Part shown: one piece after another, positions 56,437 to 64,000 of the stretch
Numbering within the stretch: the stretch's first letter is position 1
Layout of the letters: each line of letters starts with the position of its first letter
Assembly (NCBI GenBank): GCA_009684525.1
Contig: WKKR01000002.1
Span: forward strand, 806,001 to 870,000
Origin: Geobacter sp.
Lineage (GTDB): Bacteria; Desulfobacterota; Desulfuromonadia; Geobacterales; DSM-12255
Length of the DNA: 64,000 nt
Reading direction: 5' to 3'
The notes under the pieces: generated by a model
The model's input: only the letters and a program-made list of their open reading frames with translations
Told to the model about the DNA's origin: nothing
The model's database searches: none
Translations under genes and position numbers: made by a program

Positions 56437-57216
56437 ATGGCAGGGGAGCGGGACGTGGTGGGAGGGAACGGAACACGGGGCAAAGGCTGGCGCGGGCCGC
56501 TCTCCGGGCTCCTTGACCTCTTCTTCCCGCCGCTCTGCCACCAGTGCCGCAGTTTCATCCCCCATGCCGGGCGGGTGCACGTCTGCCCGGCTTGCCTGGC
56601 CACGTCGCGGCCGGTGGAGCCCCCTCTCTGCACGGTCTGCGGGGTCCCCTTTCCGGCGCCGGCCGGGATCGACCACCCGTGCGGCCCCTGCCTGACCACC
56701 CCGCCCCCCTTTGCCGCTGCCCGTGCCGCCTTTCTCTACGAGGGGGCGATCCGCGACCTGATCCATCGCTTCAAGTACGATGGCGCGGTGCAGGTCCGCC
56801 GCCCCCTGGCGCTCCTCATGGCAGACCGCCTGGCCCCCCTGGCTGCAGAAAAGGCGCCCGACCTCCTGGTGCCGGTCCCGCTCCATGTCCGGCGTCTCCG
56901 CCAGCGCGGGTTCAACCAGGCGGTACTGCTGGGGGAGCTCCTGTCTCGCGAGTGGCAGATCCCCCTCGGCCGCCGGGTAATGCGACGCATCCGCTGGACC
57001 GAGCCCCAGGTGAACCTGGCAGCAAAGGAACGGCTCGCCAATGTACGGGGCGCCTTTGCCGTCAGCGACCGGGCGCGGGTTGCGGGGATGCGGGTGATGC
57101 TGGTGGACGACGTGCTGACCACCGGCAGTACCCTGGCCGAGTGCAGCCGGGTCTTGCTCCGGGCGGGTGCGGCGGAGGTCTTTGCGGTGACCGTCGCCCG
57201 CGTGGCATGGGAATAG
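56437..57216 (+). CDS. ComF-family phosphoribosyltransferase-like protein
   Basis: This 259-residue protein has an N-terminal zinc finger with two CxxC pairs (CHQC, CPAC, then CTVC and CGPC; about 35-85) and a phosphoribosyltransferase-type domain with VPVPLHVRRLRQRGFNQA and the PRPP loop VMLVDDVLTTGSTLAE. It belongs to the ComF/GntX family, linked to DNA uptake in competent bacteria but widespread in others. It starts 5 bp after the LUD gene, so the two form an operon. The start at 56437 has GGGG only 2 bp upstream; a later start is possible. Confidence 0.85.
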   Translation: MAGERDVVGGNGTRGKGWRGPLSGLLDLFFPPLCHQCRSFIPHAGRVHVCPACLATSRPVEPPLCTVCGVPFPAPAGIDHPCGPCLTTPPPFAAARAAFLYEGAIRDLIHRFKYDGAVQVRRPLALLMADRLAPLAAEKAPDLLVPVPLHVRRLRQRGFNQAVLLGELLSREWQIPLGRRVMRRIRWTEPQVNLAAKERLANVRGAFAVSDRARVAGMRVMLVDDVLTTGSTLAECSRVLLRAGAAEVFAVTVARVAWE

Positions 57217-57327
57217 GAGGGGCCTGCTGGGGGTGGCAGCCGGATGCCGGTTGCCAGGGAGATTGGGGGTTGTAAAACGGCAGGATTTTGCTATGGTAGG
57301 GCCAACAATTATTCCGGAGAACGAACT

Positions 57328-57795
57328 ATGGCACAGACAACCGATTCCGCGCGCCTGCGCAAACTCCTCAAGATCTACCTCGTGATCCAGCTCTTCCTGG
57401 CGGCCCTGCTGGTTTACATGGCGGTGCACTTCCAGGCGGGGCTCAATGCCGAAGGAAAGCCCCAGGCCTTTCTCTGGGGGGCCGGCATGGCCCTGGTGGT
57501 ACAGATGCTGGTCTTCTATCCGATCAAGAAGTTTGCCGCCATCGAGGCAAAACGGGAGATCGAGTCCAGCGCCACCGGCCTGAGCGGCGAGCAGATGAAA
57601 TCCCTCAGGAACCGGCGGATGGTCGGGGACCTGGTCCGGACCGCGGTGTTCGTCTTCTATGCCGTCTTTCTCCTGGCCATGCCGGGCAAGAAGGCAGTGG
57701 TCTGGCCGGTCTTCCTCTCCTTCGTCCTCACCTTCCTGACCTACTTCCAGTGCGTCTCCTACTCGCTGAAGCGGGGGATCGCCCCTAAGGGCTGA
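57328..57795 (+). CDS. Hypothetical four-helix membrane protein
   Basis: The 155-residue protein has four predicted membrane helices (about 14-34, 48-66, 101-118, 125-144) with a charged cytoplasmic loop between the second and third (KREIESSATGLSGEQMKSLR). I do not recognise the family. ATG 57328 follows GGAGAACGAACT. The weak promoter TTGTAA-N16-TATGGT stands about 30-57 bp upstream. Its end overlaps the last 11 bp of the convergent JAMM-helicase gene. Confidence 0.7.
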   Translation: MAQTTDSARLRKLLKIYLVIQLFLAALLVYMAVHFQAGLNAEGKPQAFLWGAGMALVVQMLVFYPIKKFAAIEAKREIESSATGLSGEQMKSLRNRRMVGDLVRTAVFVFYAVFLLAMPGKKAVVWPVFLSFVLTFLTYFQCVSYSLKRGIAPKG

Positions 57796-60292
57796 AGAAC
57801 TCCCGCATCCCTGCCATCACCTCCGCCCTGCTGCCGGTAACCTGGCTGGTACCGGTCAGGGCGCGGAGGAAATGGCGTCCATACCCCTTGCTCAACACCC
57901 TGCTGTCGAGGATCAGCGCTGCCCCCCGGTCGTCGCGGCTCCGGATCAGCCTGCCGAATCCCTGCTTGAACTTGATCACCGCCTGGGGAACCGTGTAATC
58001 CATGAACGGGTCCCCCCCCTCCTCGGCAATGTGCTCGGCTCGCGCCTCCAGGAGCGGTTCCGTGGGGACCCGGAACGGCAGGCGGGTTATTACCACCAGC
58101 TCCAGGGCCTTCCCCTGCACGTCGACCCCTTCCCAGAAAGAATCCGTGGCAAAAAGCACCGCATTCGGCTCCCGCCGGAACCGGTTCAGGATCATGTGGC
58201 GGCTCGCCTCCCCCTGGCGGAGCGGCGTCATCCCCTGTTCCTTCAGCCGTGGCGCCAGCCGTTCGAAAACCCGTCCCAGCAGGTCGTAGGAGGTGAAGAG
58301 GACAAAGGCATGCCCCTGGGTGATCTCCAGCGCCTCCAGCAGGCAGGGCTCCAGCGCGGCCGAAAAGCCGGGCGCCGTCGGCTGGGGGAGGTCGGTGGGG
58401 ATGCCGACATAGGCCTGGCGGGCAAAGTCGAAGGGGGAGGCAAGGAGCAGCTCGCTGATCCGTTCCGGCGGGAGCCGGTCGATGCCGTTTCGCTGCTTGA
58501 GGTAGTCGAACTTTTCCCCAACTGCCAGGGTGGCCGAGGTGATGACCACGGTCTTCACCCGCTCGAACACCGCCTTGCGCAGGGAATCGGCCACCTCCAG
58601 CGGCGCAAAGCAGAGCTTCACCGCCATCCCCTTGGTCCCCTTGCGGACTTCCAGCCAGCGGCAGTAGCCGTCATCGCGGTTGAGGAAGAAGAGCAGGCCG
58701 TCGGCTGCCGCCTCAAGCCGTCCGCGAATCCCCTTCAGATCGACGAGCAGGCTGGATAGCTTTGCCAGAACCTCGTCCGGCAGCCGTTCGCAGATCCTGC
58801 AGCAGTCCTTGACCGCCGTGGCGTAGGTGGAGAGCTGCCCGGCCAGGGCGCGTACCTTCCCCTCGGTCTCGCGCCAGAGCGGGGTCTCATAGACCGGCGG
58901 GGTGAGGCGGAGCGTCTGCTCCCCCTGGCGGGCGCCGGCAGGCCGCAGGTGGGCCAGGAGTGCCACGGCGATGGCGTCCATGGTGCGGGTCACCGCGTCG
59001 GCAAGCTTCCCCCGCTCCGGGATCAGCCGCTCCTCCAGCACTGCCGCGGCGTCCATGTAGAGGTTGTCCAGCTCTTCCGGGATCTCCTTGGCGAGCCGGG
59101 AGGCGAGCTGGGGGAGCAGGCCCCGCTGGGGCTTGCGCGGGTGCTGGAGTCGTCCCATCACCTTCAACAGACCCTGGCGGGAGAACTGGCTGGAGAAATG
59201 GCTGGTCGCCACGTCCTCGATATGGTGCCCCTCGTCGAAGATCAGTCGCTTGAACGGCGGCAGGATGGCGGCGGTCTCGAAGCCGGCCTCCTGCCGCACC
59301 ACCACGTCGGCCATGAGCAGGGCATGGTTCACCACCAGCAGGTCGGCGCTGGCTGCGGCGCGGCGGGCCGCATAGAAGAAGCAGCCGGCATACCAGGTGC
59401 ACTTGATCCGGCTGCACTGGTCGGCCTCGCAACAGAGCTCTTCCCAGGTCTCTTGCCGGGGGATGAAGGAGAGGTCGTTGCGGCAACCTTCCACGGTCTT
59501 TTCGCTCCAGGAGATCAGCGTCTGCAGCTCTTCGCCCGCCTCGTCCTGGAAAAGGGCAGGTTCCTGGCGGATCGCCGCCAGCTTCCGCTTGCAGAGGTAG
59601 TTGCTCCGCCCCTTCACCAGCACCGCCTTGAACTGGATGCCGGCATGGTTCAGCAAAAAGGGGATATCCTTCCGTGTCAGCTGTTCCTGGAGGTTGATGG
59701 TGTTGGTGGAGATCACCACCCGCTCCTTGTTGCGCACCGCCCAGAGGGCAGCGGGGAGCAGGTAGGCGAGCGATTTGCCGGTACCGGTGCCGGCCTCGAT
59801 GATCGAGATCTTGTCTTCGTTGAACGCCTCCGCCACCAGGAAGGCCATCCGGATCTGCTCTTCGCGGTGCTCGTACCCTGGCAGCGATGAGGCCAGGGTG
59901 CCGCCGGCGGCATAGAAGCGTTCGATGTCGCCGAAGTCCAGCCGTTCGGCCACCGGCGGGATGAAGGGGGTGACTGCTACGTAGCAGTGTTCGGCCCGGT
60001 TGTCGATGATAATGAAGCCGACCCCCTGGTTGCCCATGATCGAGGCGATCTCCAGGTCGGCCGAAGAGGGGGTGAGGACGCCGGAGGGGTGGTTGTGGAT
60101 GACCACGTCGCCGCATGAGGCGGCCACCACGATGGCTGCCACGGCGTCGCGGTTGCCGCGCGCCAGCGGTTCCACGTCGATGACGCGGCCCGCGCCGTCG
60201 GTGCGGCCGAGAAAGAAGACCTCGTTGCCGCCTGCGTCGGCAATGGCCTCGCGCATGGCTGAGAGGGAGTTATCGGAAAAATTGCGGTCCAT
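57785..60292 (-). CDS. JAMM (RadC-like) domain fused to a DinG-family DNA helicase
   Basis: The 835-residue protein joins two modules. Residues 1-120 form a JAB/MPN domain with an intact JAMM motif, H66-N-H68-P-S-G then S76 and D79, preceded by an acidic residue in GNEVFFLG. Residues 130-835 form an XPD/DinG-type superfamily 2 helicase: Walker A EAGTGTGKS, four iron-sulfur cysteines in LCCEADQCSRIKCTWYAGCF, DEGH box, and motif VI QGFGRLIRSRDDRG. DinG helicases resolve R-loops and other structures. The JAMM fold is a metalloprotease or deubiquitinase-like fold. ATG 60292 has a weak ribosome site. Confidence 0.85.
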   Translation of the reverse strand: MDRNFSDNSLSAMREAIADAGGNEVFFLGRTDGAGRVIDVEPLARGNRDAVAAIVVAASCGDVVIHNHPSGVLTPSSADLEIASIMGNQGVGFIIIDNRAEHCYVAVTPFIPPVAERLDFGDIERFYAAGGTLASSLPGYEHREEQIRMAFLVAEAFNEDKISIIEAGTGTGKSLAYLLPAALWAVRNKERVVISTNTINLQEQLTRKDIPFLLNHAGIQFKAVLVKGRSNYLCKRKLAAIRQEPALFQDEAGEELQTLISWSEKTVEGCRNDLSFIPRQETWEELCCEADQCSRIKCTWYAGCFFYAARRAAASADLLVVNHALLMADVVVRQEAGFETAAILPPFKRLIFDEGHHIEDVATSHFSSQFSRQGLLKVMGRLQHPRKPQRGLLPQLASRLAKEIPEELDNLYMDAAAVLEERLIPERGKLADAVTRTMDAIAVALLAHLRPAGARQGEQTLRLTPPVYETPLWRETEGKVRALAGQLSTYATAVKDCCRICERLPDEVLAKLSSLLVDLKGIRGRLEAAADGLLFFLNRDDGYCRWLEVRKGTKGMAVKLCFAPLEVADSLRKAVFERVKTVVITSATLAVGEKFDYLKQRNGIDRLPPERISELLLASPFDFARQAYVGIPTDLPQPTAPGFSAALEPCLLEALEITQGHAFVLFTSYDLLGRVFERLAPRLKEQGMTPLRQGEASRHMILNRFRREPNAVLFATDSFWEGVDVQGKALELVVITRLPFRVPTEPLLEARAEHIAEEGGDPFMDYTVPQAVIKFKQGFGRLIRSRDDRGAALILDSRVLSKGYGRHFLRALTGTSQVTGSRAEVMAGMREFFSP

Positions 60293-60449
60293 CCGGACGA
60301 AGATACTATCTTTGCCGCTTCCGCTCAATCCTTTTCGGAAAAGGGGGAAGGGGGCAAACCGTTTGACAGTCTACAGGGAGGCAAGCGTCGCAATAAAATG
60401 TATACTTGGAATCGGCAACGGCACATCTGGCGACCTCAAAGGTGAATGC

Positions 60450-61451
60450 ATGATCAACTGGCTCGGCTTCATCGTCTGTTCGGTTACAATTCTGTATTCC
60501 GGCGCCAAACTCTCCAAGTATGGTGACGTCATTGCAGAGAAGACCGGCATGGGAAAGACCTGGATCGGTGTCCTGCTCATGGCGTCCGTCACCTCACTCC
60601 CCGAACTCGTTACCGGTATAAGTGCGGTGACGTATTCCCATACTCCTGACATCGCCGTCGGCAGTGTTATGGGGAGTTGCGTCTTCAACCTCGTCATCCT
60701 TGCCTTCCTGGATATTACCGAACGGGAAAAAACCCTGTCGGCTAAAGCACACCACGGCCACGTTCTCTCGGGGGGATTCGGTATACTGCTCCTTTCCCTT
60801 GTCAGCATAAGCCTTTGCTGGGGGGGGCGGATACCGCCCGTTGGCTGGATCGGGTGGTACAGCCTTGCTTTCATTGTCGTCTATGTTATTGCCATCAGGA
60901 TTATTTTCGCCTTCGAGAAACGACAGATCGCCCGATTCATTAGTGAGCGGGCCGAACAGTTGAAGTACGAGGGGATCCAGCTCAGGTCGGCAGCTGTCAA
61001 TTACGGCTGGAACGCCCTTCTTGTGACCATCGCTGCCATCTTCCTGCCGGGCATTGGAGAGCGGATCGCCGTGGCTACCGGTCTCGGGGAGACCTTTGTC
61101 GGGAATATCTTCATTGCCATGGTTACGTCACTGCCTGAGGTGGTGGTATCCGTGACGGCCGTCAAGATTGGGGCGATAGATCTGGCAATCGGCAACCTGC
61201 TCGGGAGCAATATTTTCAATGTCTTCATTCTGGCGCTAGACGATGTGTTCTATTTCCACGACCAGATTCTGTCCAATGTGCATCGTGGTCATATCATTTC
61301 AGCAGTGATCGCCATCGCCATGACGAGCATTGCGATCATCGGTCTTACCTATCGCTCAGAAAAGAAACTTCTCTTTTTGGCCTGGGATTCGCTCGCTATC
61401 ATGATTCTGAACGTGGTCTATCTCATGCTCATGTATTCCCTGACCCAGTGA
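60450..61451 (+). CDS. Calcium/cation antiporter (CaCA family, YrbG-like)
   Basis: This 333-residue protein has about ten membrane helices and the two inverted alpha-repeats of the CaCA family: SVTSLPELVTGISAV with GSVMGSCVFN, and MVTSLPEVVVSVTAV with GNLLGSNIFN. It should exchange Ca2+ (or another divalent ion) for Na+ or H+ at the inner membrane. ATG 60450 follows AAAGGTG. The 157-bp gap to the divergent JAMM-helicase gene holds both promoters; neither is clear. Confidence 0.85.
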   Translation: MINWLGFIVCSVTILYSGAKLSKYGDVIAEKTGMGKTWIGVLLMASVTSLPELVTGISAVTYSHTPDIAVGSVMGSCVFNLVILAFLDITEREKTLSAKAHHGHVLSGGFGILLLSLVSISLCWGGRIPPVGWIGWYSLAFIVVYVIAIRIIFAFEKRQIARFISERAEQLKYEGIQLRSAAVNYGWNALLVTIAAIFLPGIGERIAVATGLGETFVGNIFIAMVTSLPEVVVSVTAVKIGAIDLAIGNLLGSNIFNVFILALDDVFYFHDQILSNVHRGHIISAVIAIAMTSIAIIGLTYRSEKKLLFLAWDSLAIMILNVVYLMLMYSLTQ

Positions 61452-61485
61452 CGCAATATTCAGTATTGTTCTGCGGCGTATTCGG

Positions 61486-61534
61486 GAGACATAATACGTA
61501 CTATCGCATTGCCCCAGTCATAGTATTATGTCTC
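61486..61534. repeat. Perfect 12-bp inverted repeat between convergent genes
   Basis: GAGACATAATAC (61486-61497) and GTATTATGTCTC (61523-61534) are exact inverted repeats around 25 bases, which can extend as ACTAT/ATAGT. A smaller palindrome CAATATTCAGTATTG lies at 61454-61468. They fill the gap between the antiporter and the lipoprotein gene. They may be bidirectional terminators or the remains of a mobile end. Confidence 0.55.
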
Positions 61535-61627
61535 ACGAATTACCACGTTTCCCTCTTAACATTGCTTGTCATGGATGTTCCCGTTTCATTCCCCGCGTAA
61601 AGCTCCTGCTCGCTTTCGCAAGTGCTT

Positions 61628-62320
61628 CTATAAGAGTACGTTGGTGCTCCGGAGGGTGTAACTATTTGAGTCCGTTCCGTCGGTGATGTCGATTTTTACA
61701 TAAAACCCAAGCTGCGGTGAAAACCAGTATGTCCTGGTAACTCCACTTGACGTAATGACATATTTCCATGTTGCGAAAGTCCCTGCCGGGGTCGCCACCG
61801 ATTCTGCTCCCATGATGGTGTAGGAATATGTGGTTGCGTCGGTGGTGCCATCGCTGTAATGGATGATTGCTGTATTGGTTTTACCTGCTTCCCAACTTCC
61901 GGGCCAGATTACAGGCAATGGTTGGTCTGTAACTGTTTTGAGTGTGCTGTTCGGATACAGCATGCCATACAACCTGATATCGCCGGAGCTCTGATCTTGC
62001 TGCAGGTATGTGATCGCCGTAATAGTCGTGGCAGATCCTGAACTGAAAGTGGCTGTCTCAGTATCTGTCATGGCAAGAACAGTTTCTGTGTTCAGTGTTT
62101 CTTGTGTAAGGTTCATGGTGGCAGTGCCTGTGTACGTATAAGTCTCACTAACGGTGTGACCTTGTCCGCTAAAGTCGAATACCCAACTGTCTCCAGCTTG
62201 CAGCATTCGCGTAGTACTTACCCCAACTACGGCAGTATCACCGCCACCCCCACACGCAAAAAGTAATGCAGACAGAGAAAACAGAATCAACCCTTTGACT
62301 ATCAGTTTATGCACACGCAT
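61628..62320 (-). CDS. Hypothetical lipoprotein
   Basis: The 230-residue protein has a lipoprotein signal (LLFAC, cysteine at about residue 23) followed by GGGG, then a beta-rich domain of threonine/serine-rich strands (SWVFDFSGQGH, TETATFSSGSATTI). It should be anchored in the outer membrane or periplasm. I do not recognise the family. ATG 62320 lies 2 bp after AAGGAG; GTG 62314, two codons later, has better spacing and is the alternative. Confidence 0.72.
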   Translation of the reverse strand: MRVHKLIVKGLILFSLSALLFACGGGGDTAVVGVSTTRMLQAGDSWVFDFSGQGHTVSETYTYTGTATMNLTQETLNTETVLAMTDTETATFSSGSATTITAITYLQQDQSSGDIRLYGMLYPNSTLKTVTDQPLPVIWPGSWEAGKTNTAIIHYSDGTTDATTYSYTIMGAESVATPAGTFATWKYVITSSGVTRTYWFSPQLGFYVKIDITDGTDSNSYTLRSTNVLL

Positions 62321-62493
62321 CTCTCCTTCTGGGGAATATTGTTTGTGATGGCGGTGCGGAAGGCATTCGGGGGGGGTAAAACTCCTTTTGTGGGCGGCCT
62401 TTAATTGCATTATGTCCCCCGAATTCCCCCCGGTCTTTCCGGGCGGGCGGTGTCGGACGGCGTGGTTGGCAAGAGCCCCCTCTTTTGTCTGAC

Positions 62494-62805
62494 TCAGACA
62501 AAAAGTGCTGCTAACGTAGGAACGCGTTTTGCAATTTCAACTGCTATGGCCCCAAGTTTTTCAATTTGATTCTTAAGTTCCGCTTGGGCAATATTTGCTG
62601 CCGATGCCGCTTTGACAACTACAATCAACTCATCGTATTTTTGCAGGTCAGTTGTGTCGGGAGTAATCGCGTCAATTTCTTCGAGAGAAAAACCGGCCAG
62701 TTTGTTCAGCTCATCTTTATAGCGCCCTTTAAAAGCCTCTGCACTATGTTCCAGTGTTTCCTTGAGATCGCTTTCAAATCCAGCCAGATCAAATTCGTCA
62801 GCCAT
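62494..62805 (-). CDS. Small alpha-helical protein, unknown
   Basis: The 103 residues are predicted almost all helical (LKNQIEKLGAIAVEIAKRV) and acidic at the N-terminus. There is no signal peptide. It starts 3 bp after the stop of the lipoprotein gene 62809-63558, with GGAGG before the ATG, so the two form a pair. Base composition is clearly richer in A+T than the rest of the window, a sign of acquisition. Function unknown. Confidence 0.65.
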   Translation of the reverse strand: MADEFDLAGFESDLKETLEHSAEAFKGRYKDELNKLAGFSLEEIDAITPDTTDLQKYDELIVVVKAASAANIAQAELKNQIEKLGAIAVEIAKRVPTLAALFV

Positions 62806-62808
62806 CTG

Positions 62809-63558
62809 TTATCCCTCCTTCTGTGATATTTTGAGTTTCGCTTTCAGTTCGTCGATCTTTTCTTTGAGTTTCTTGGCTATTTCCTCGGCTTTGTCGAGTT
62901 TGTCTTCCATGCCTTCTGCTTTTTCAACGATCGAGCCGATGTTTTCCGAAGCTTTTGCCAAGTTCTCCCCAATTTCTTTATTGAGATCCCTATCAACTCC
63001 AACAGCCTTTAAGATCTCTGCCTGCGCGTCATGTACCTGGACAACTGACGCCAGATAACCGGTTACGACCGAATTCGCATACTGTAGTTGCTGATATGAC
63101 CGGTCGATTGAAGCGAGAAGCTCTTTTCTTTGCTCTCTCAGAGGGGTAAGCAGGTCGCTTCGCATTTTATCGATGTCGTTTTGGATACTCTGTACCATTA
63201 TGGACATGCCCTTCAATACCGCTGCTTGAAGTTGGGGCGAAGCATCGGGCTTAAAGGAGTTATTTATGGCTAGCAGCAATGATTTTTTTTGATCAGCCGG
63301 ATTAGCACTTTTTGCCAGCAAAAACTGTCGCTCCATTACCGCTCGGACCTGATATGGCGTGTAGATATCGTCAACGAAACGATTGATGTCGCTTTCCGTG
63401 CGGGCAAAGATAAGCTCTGCAAGTGCCTTGTGAGAGTTGTGAACTGTGATCAAATCACGGCCGATTGTTGCTGAAAGCTCAACTGATTGTTTTGGAACCT
63501 GAGTACAAGAGGTGACAAGTAATGTTATACCAACCACCCAAATCATCCTTAGTTGCAT
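62809..63558 (-). CDS. Coiled-coil lipoprotein, unknown
   Basis: This 249-residue protein has a lipobox (LLVTSC, cysteine at about residue 18) and a long helical body ending in a lysine/glutamate-rich coiled coil (about 195-249; EGMEDKLDKAEEIAKKLKEK). It should be tethered to a membrane and face the periplasm. The ATG at 63558 has GAGGAGG 6 bp upstream. It pairs with the 103-residue gene downstream. Composition is AT-rich compared with the neighbours. No family recognised. Confidence 0.7.
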   Translation of the reverse strand: MQLRMIWVVGITLLVTSCTQVPKQSVELSATIGRDLITVHNSHKALAELIFARTESDINRFVDDIYTPYQVRAVMERQFLLAKSANPADQKKSLLLAINNSFKPDASPQLQAAVLKGMSIMVQSIQNDIDKMRSDLLTPLREQRKELLASIDRSYQQLQYANSVVTGYLASVVQVHDAQAEILKAVGVDRDLNKEIGENLAKASENIGSIVEKAEGMEDKLDKAEEIAKKLKEKIDELKAKLKISQKEG

Positions 63559-63746
63559 GCTGTTCCTCCTCTTCTCGTGATTCGCGACTGCAGGTTTCAT
63601 TTTTCTGAAAGCTGTAGGCGCGATCTGTATAGTTTTCCTCGCAGATCGTATTAGTGTCTGCCCCCCTTTCCGCGAATTGTCGAAATGCTTTTCTCAATTC
63701 CGTACACCGGGTAGGTCAGGAGCCTTTCGGCTCCTTTCCCCTCTCA

Positions 63747-63780
63747 GAATTGTACGTGACAGTTTCCCGTCATACGGCTC
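63747..63780 (-). ncRNA. Group II intron domain V
   Basis: The 34-nt hairpin includes the AGC triad (positions 2-4) and upper stem GACGG-GAAA-CTGTC. Length, tetraloop and triad match the catalytic domain V. Two mismatched pairs in the lower stem are discussed under the intron. Confidence 0.6.
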
Positions 63781-63867
63781 AAGCCCTCCAAAGCAGTCTC
63801 CCTCGTCACCGGAACCCTGCCCCTGTCACCGGAACCCCCACACGAATTCCTCCGCTGGTTAACCATC

Positions 63868-64000
63868 TCACTTCATGCTGGTCTCAGAGATAAGAATTTC
63901 AGCTTGCACACGTGCTTCGACTTTGTTGTCACATGTATGGCACTTAGAGTTGTCTTTTCTGCCGTTCCTTTTGAACGTGACGAGATGTTGTCCCTTCTTC
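63868..64000 (-). CDS. C-terminal fragment of an unidentified ORF, possibly the intron-encoded protein
   Basis: An open frame enters from the window edge and ends at 63868; 43 residues are visible, including a CHTC pair (KCHTCDNKV). The stop is 87 nt before domain V, the place where intron-encoded reverse transcriptases end, and a Cys pair fits a C-terminal endonuclease domain. The fragment is too short to prove this, and the 63559-63707 stretch holds no gene. Confidence 0.3.
   Translation of the reverse strand, partial: KKGQHLVTFKRNGRKDNSKCHTCDNKVEARVQAEILISETSMK

Larger units (their letters stand above)
63708..64000 (-). mobile_element. Group II intron, 3' end (domains V and VI; 5' part outside window)
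   Basis: On the minus strand a 34-nt domain V is visible (63747-63780), opening GAGCCGTATG and containing a GGGAAAC-type GAAA tetraloop, followed by a domain VI hairpin GGAGCC/GGCTCC (63719-63734) and a 3' end near 63710. The spacing and length are those of bacterial group II introns. The lower stem of domain V has two C-A mismatches where functional introns have C-G pairs (TACAATTC in place of TACGGTTC), so it may be inactive. A direct repeat GGTTCCGGTGAC lies upstream of domain V. Confidence 0.6.

Overview
The window reads as chromosomal DNA of a Geobacter-like bacterium (Desulfuromonadia/Geobacterales). This is inferred from gene content, not from a search. The main pointers are a c-type cytochrome with about 33 haem motifs that mixes CX2CH with the CX4CH form typical of Geobacter cytochromes, a very large secreted beta-propeller/fibronectin protein beside it, a sigma-54 promoter, PilZ and GGDEF/EAL signalling proteins, and high-GC, tightly packed operons. 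Genes cover most of the sequence. No tRNA, rRNA or CRISPR array was seen.

Region 1 (1-13.6 kb) is a molybdenum/tungsten locus. A partial ABC ATPase is followed by a probable operon: methyltransferase, stand-alone molybdopterin-oxidoreductase-fold protein, TonB-dependent receptor, FmdE-type protein with a zinc ribbon, TonB, and a FecCD/BtuCD-type ABC importer (binding protein, permease, ATPase) that could be a MolABC-like oxyanion importer. Next come modE and modD-modA-modB-modC, then an enoyl-CoA hydratase gene and a strong terminator. Palindromes resembling E. coli ModE operators (CGTTATAT-N8-ATATAACG type) lie before the first operon, before modE and before modD. The two unrelated import routes therefore look like one ModE regulon. 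The first operon also has a leader of three hairpins plus an intrinsic terminator, which suggests RNA-level attenuation.

Region 2 (13.6-24 kb) starts with a 73-residue membrane peptide behind a sigma-54 promoter and an 81-bp-spaced repeat pair. A minus-strand block follows: a TPR/glycosyltransferase-like protein, two PDZ proteins, a TPR/Ig-like protein, flgD, a duplicated EF-hand protein, a Spy/LTXXQ protein and flgL. A 179-bp element with 14-bp inverted ends sits directly against the flgL stop codon. A BaeSR-like two-component pair is divergent from flgL.

Region 3 (24.4-39.8 kb) holds two genes: the multihaem cytochrome (1,477 aa) and, 56 bp downstream, a 3,639-aa secreted protein with two beta-propellers, about 18 fibronectin III repeats carrying a paired-cysteine motif, four putative Ig modules and a unique C-terminus. 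Together they suggest an extracellular electron-transfer or cell-surface assembly.

Region 4 (40-61.5 kb) is mostly housekeeping and signalling: a Cache histidine kinase overlapping cydD-cydC, a UvrD/PcrA helicase, a chemotaxis receptor behind a sigma-28 promoter, PilZ, tatA, uvrB, a YchJ-like SEC-C protein, a periplasmic-sensor GGDEF/EAL protein, a LUD-domain protein, ComF, a membrane protein, a JAMM-protease/DinG-helicase fusion and a cation:Ca2+ antiporter. Region 5 (61.5-64 kb) looks acquired: a lipoprotein, an AT-richer lipoprotein/small-protein pair, and the 3' end of a group II intron whose domain V carries two mismatches.
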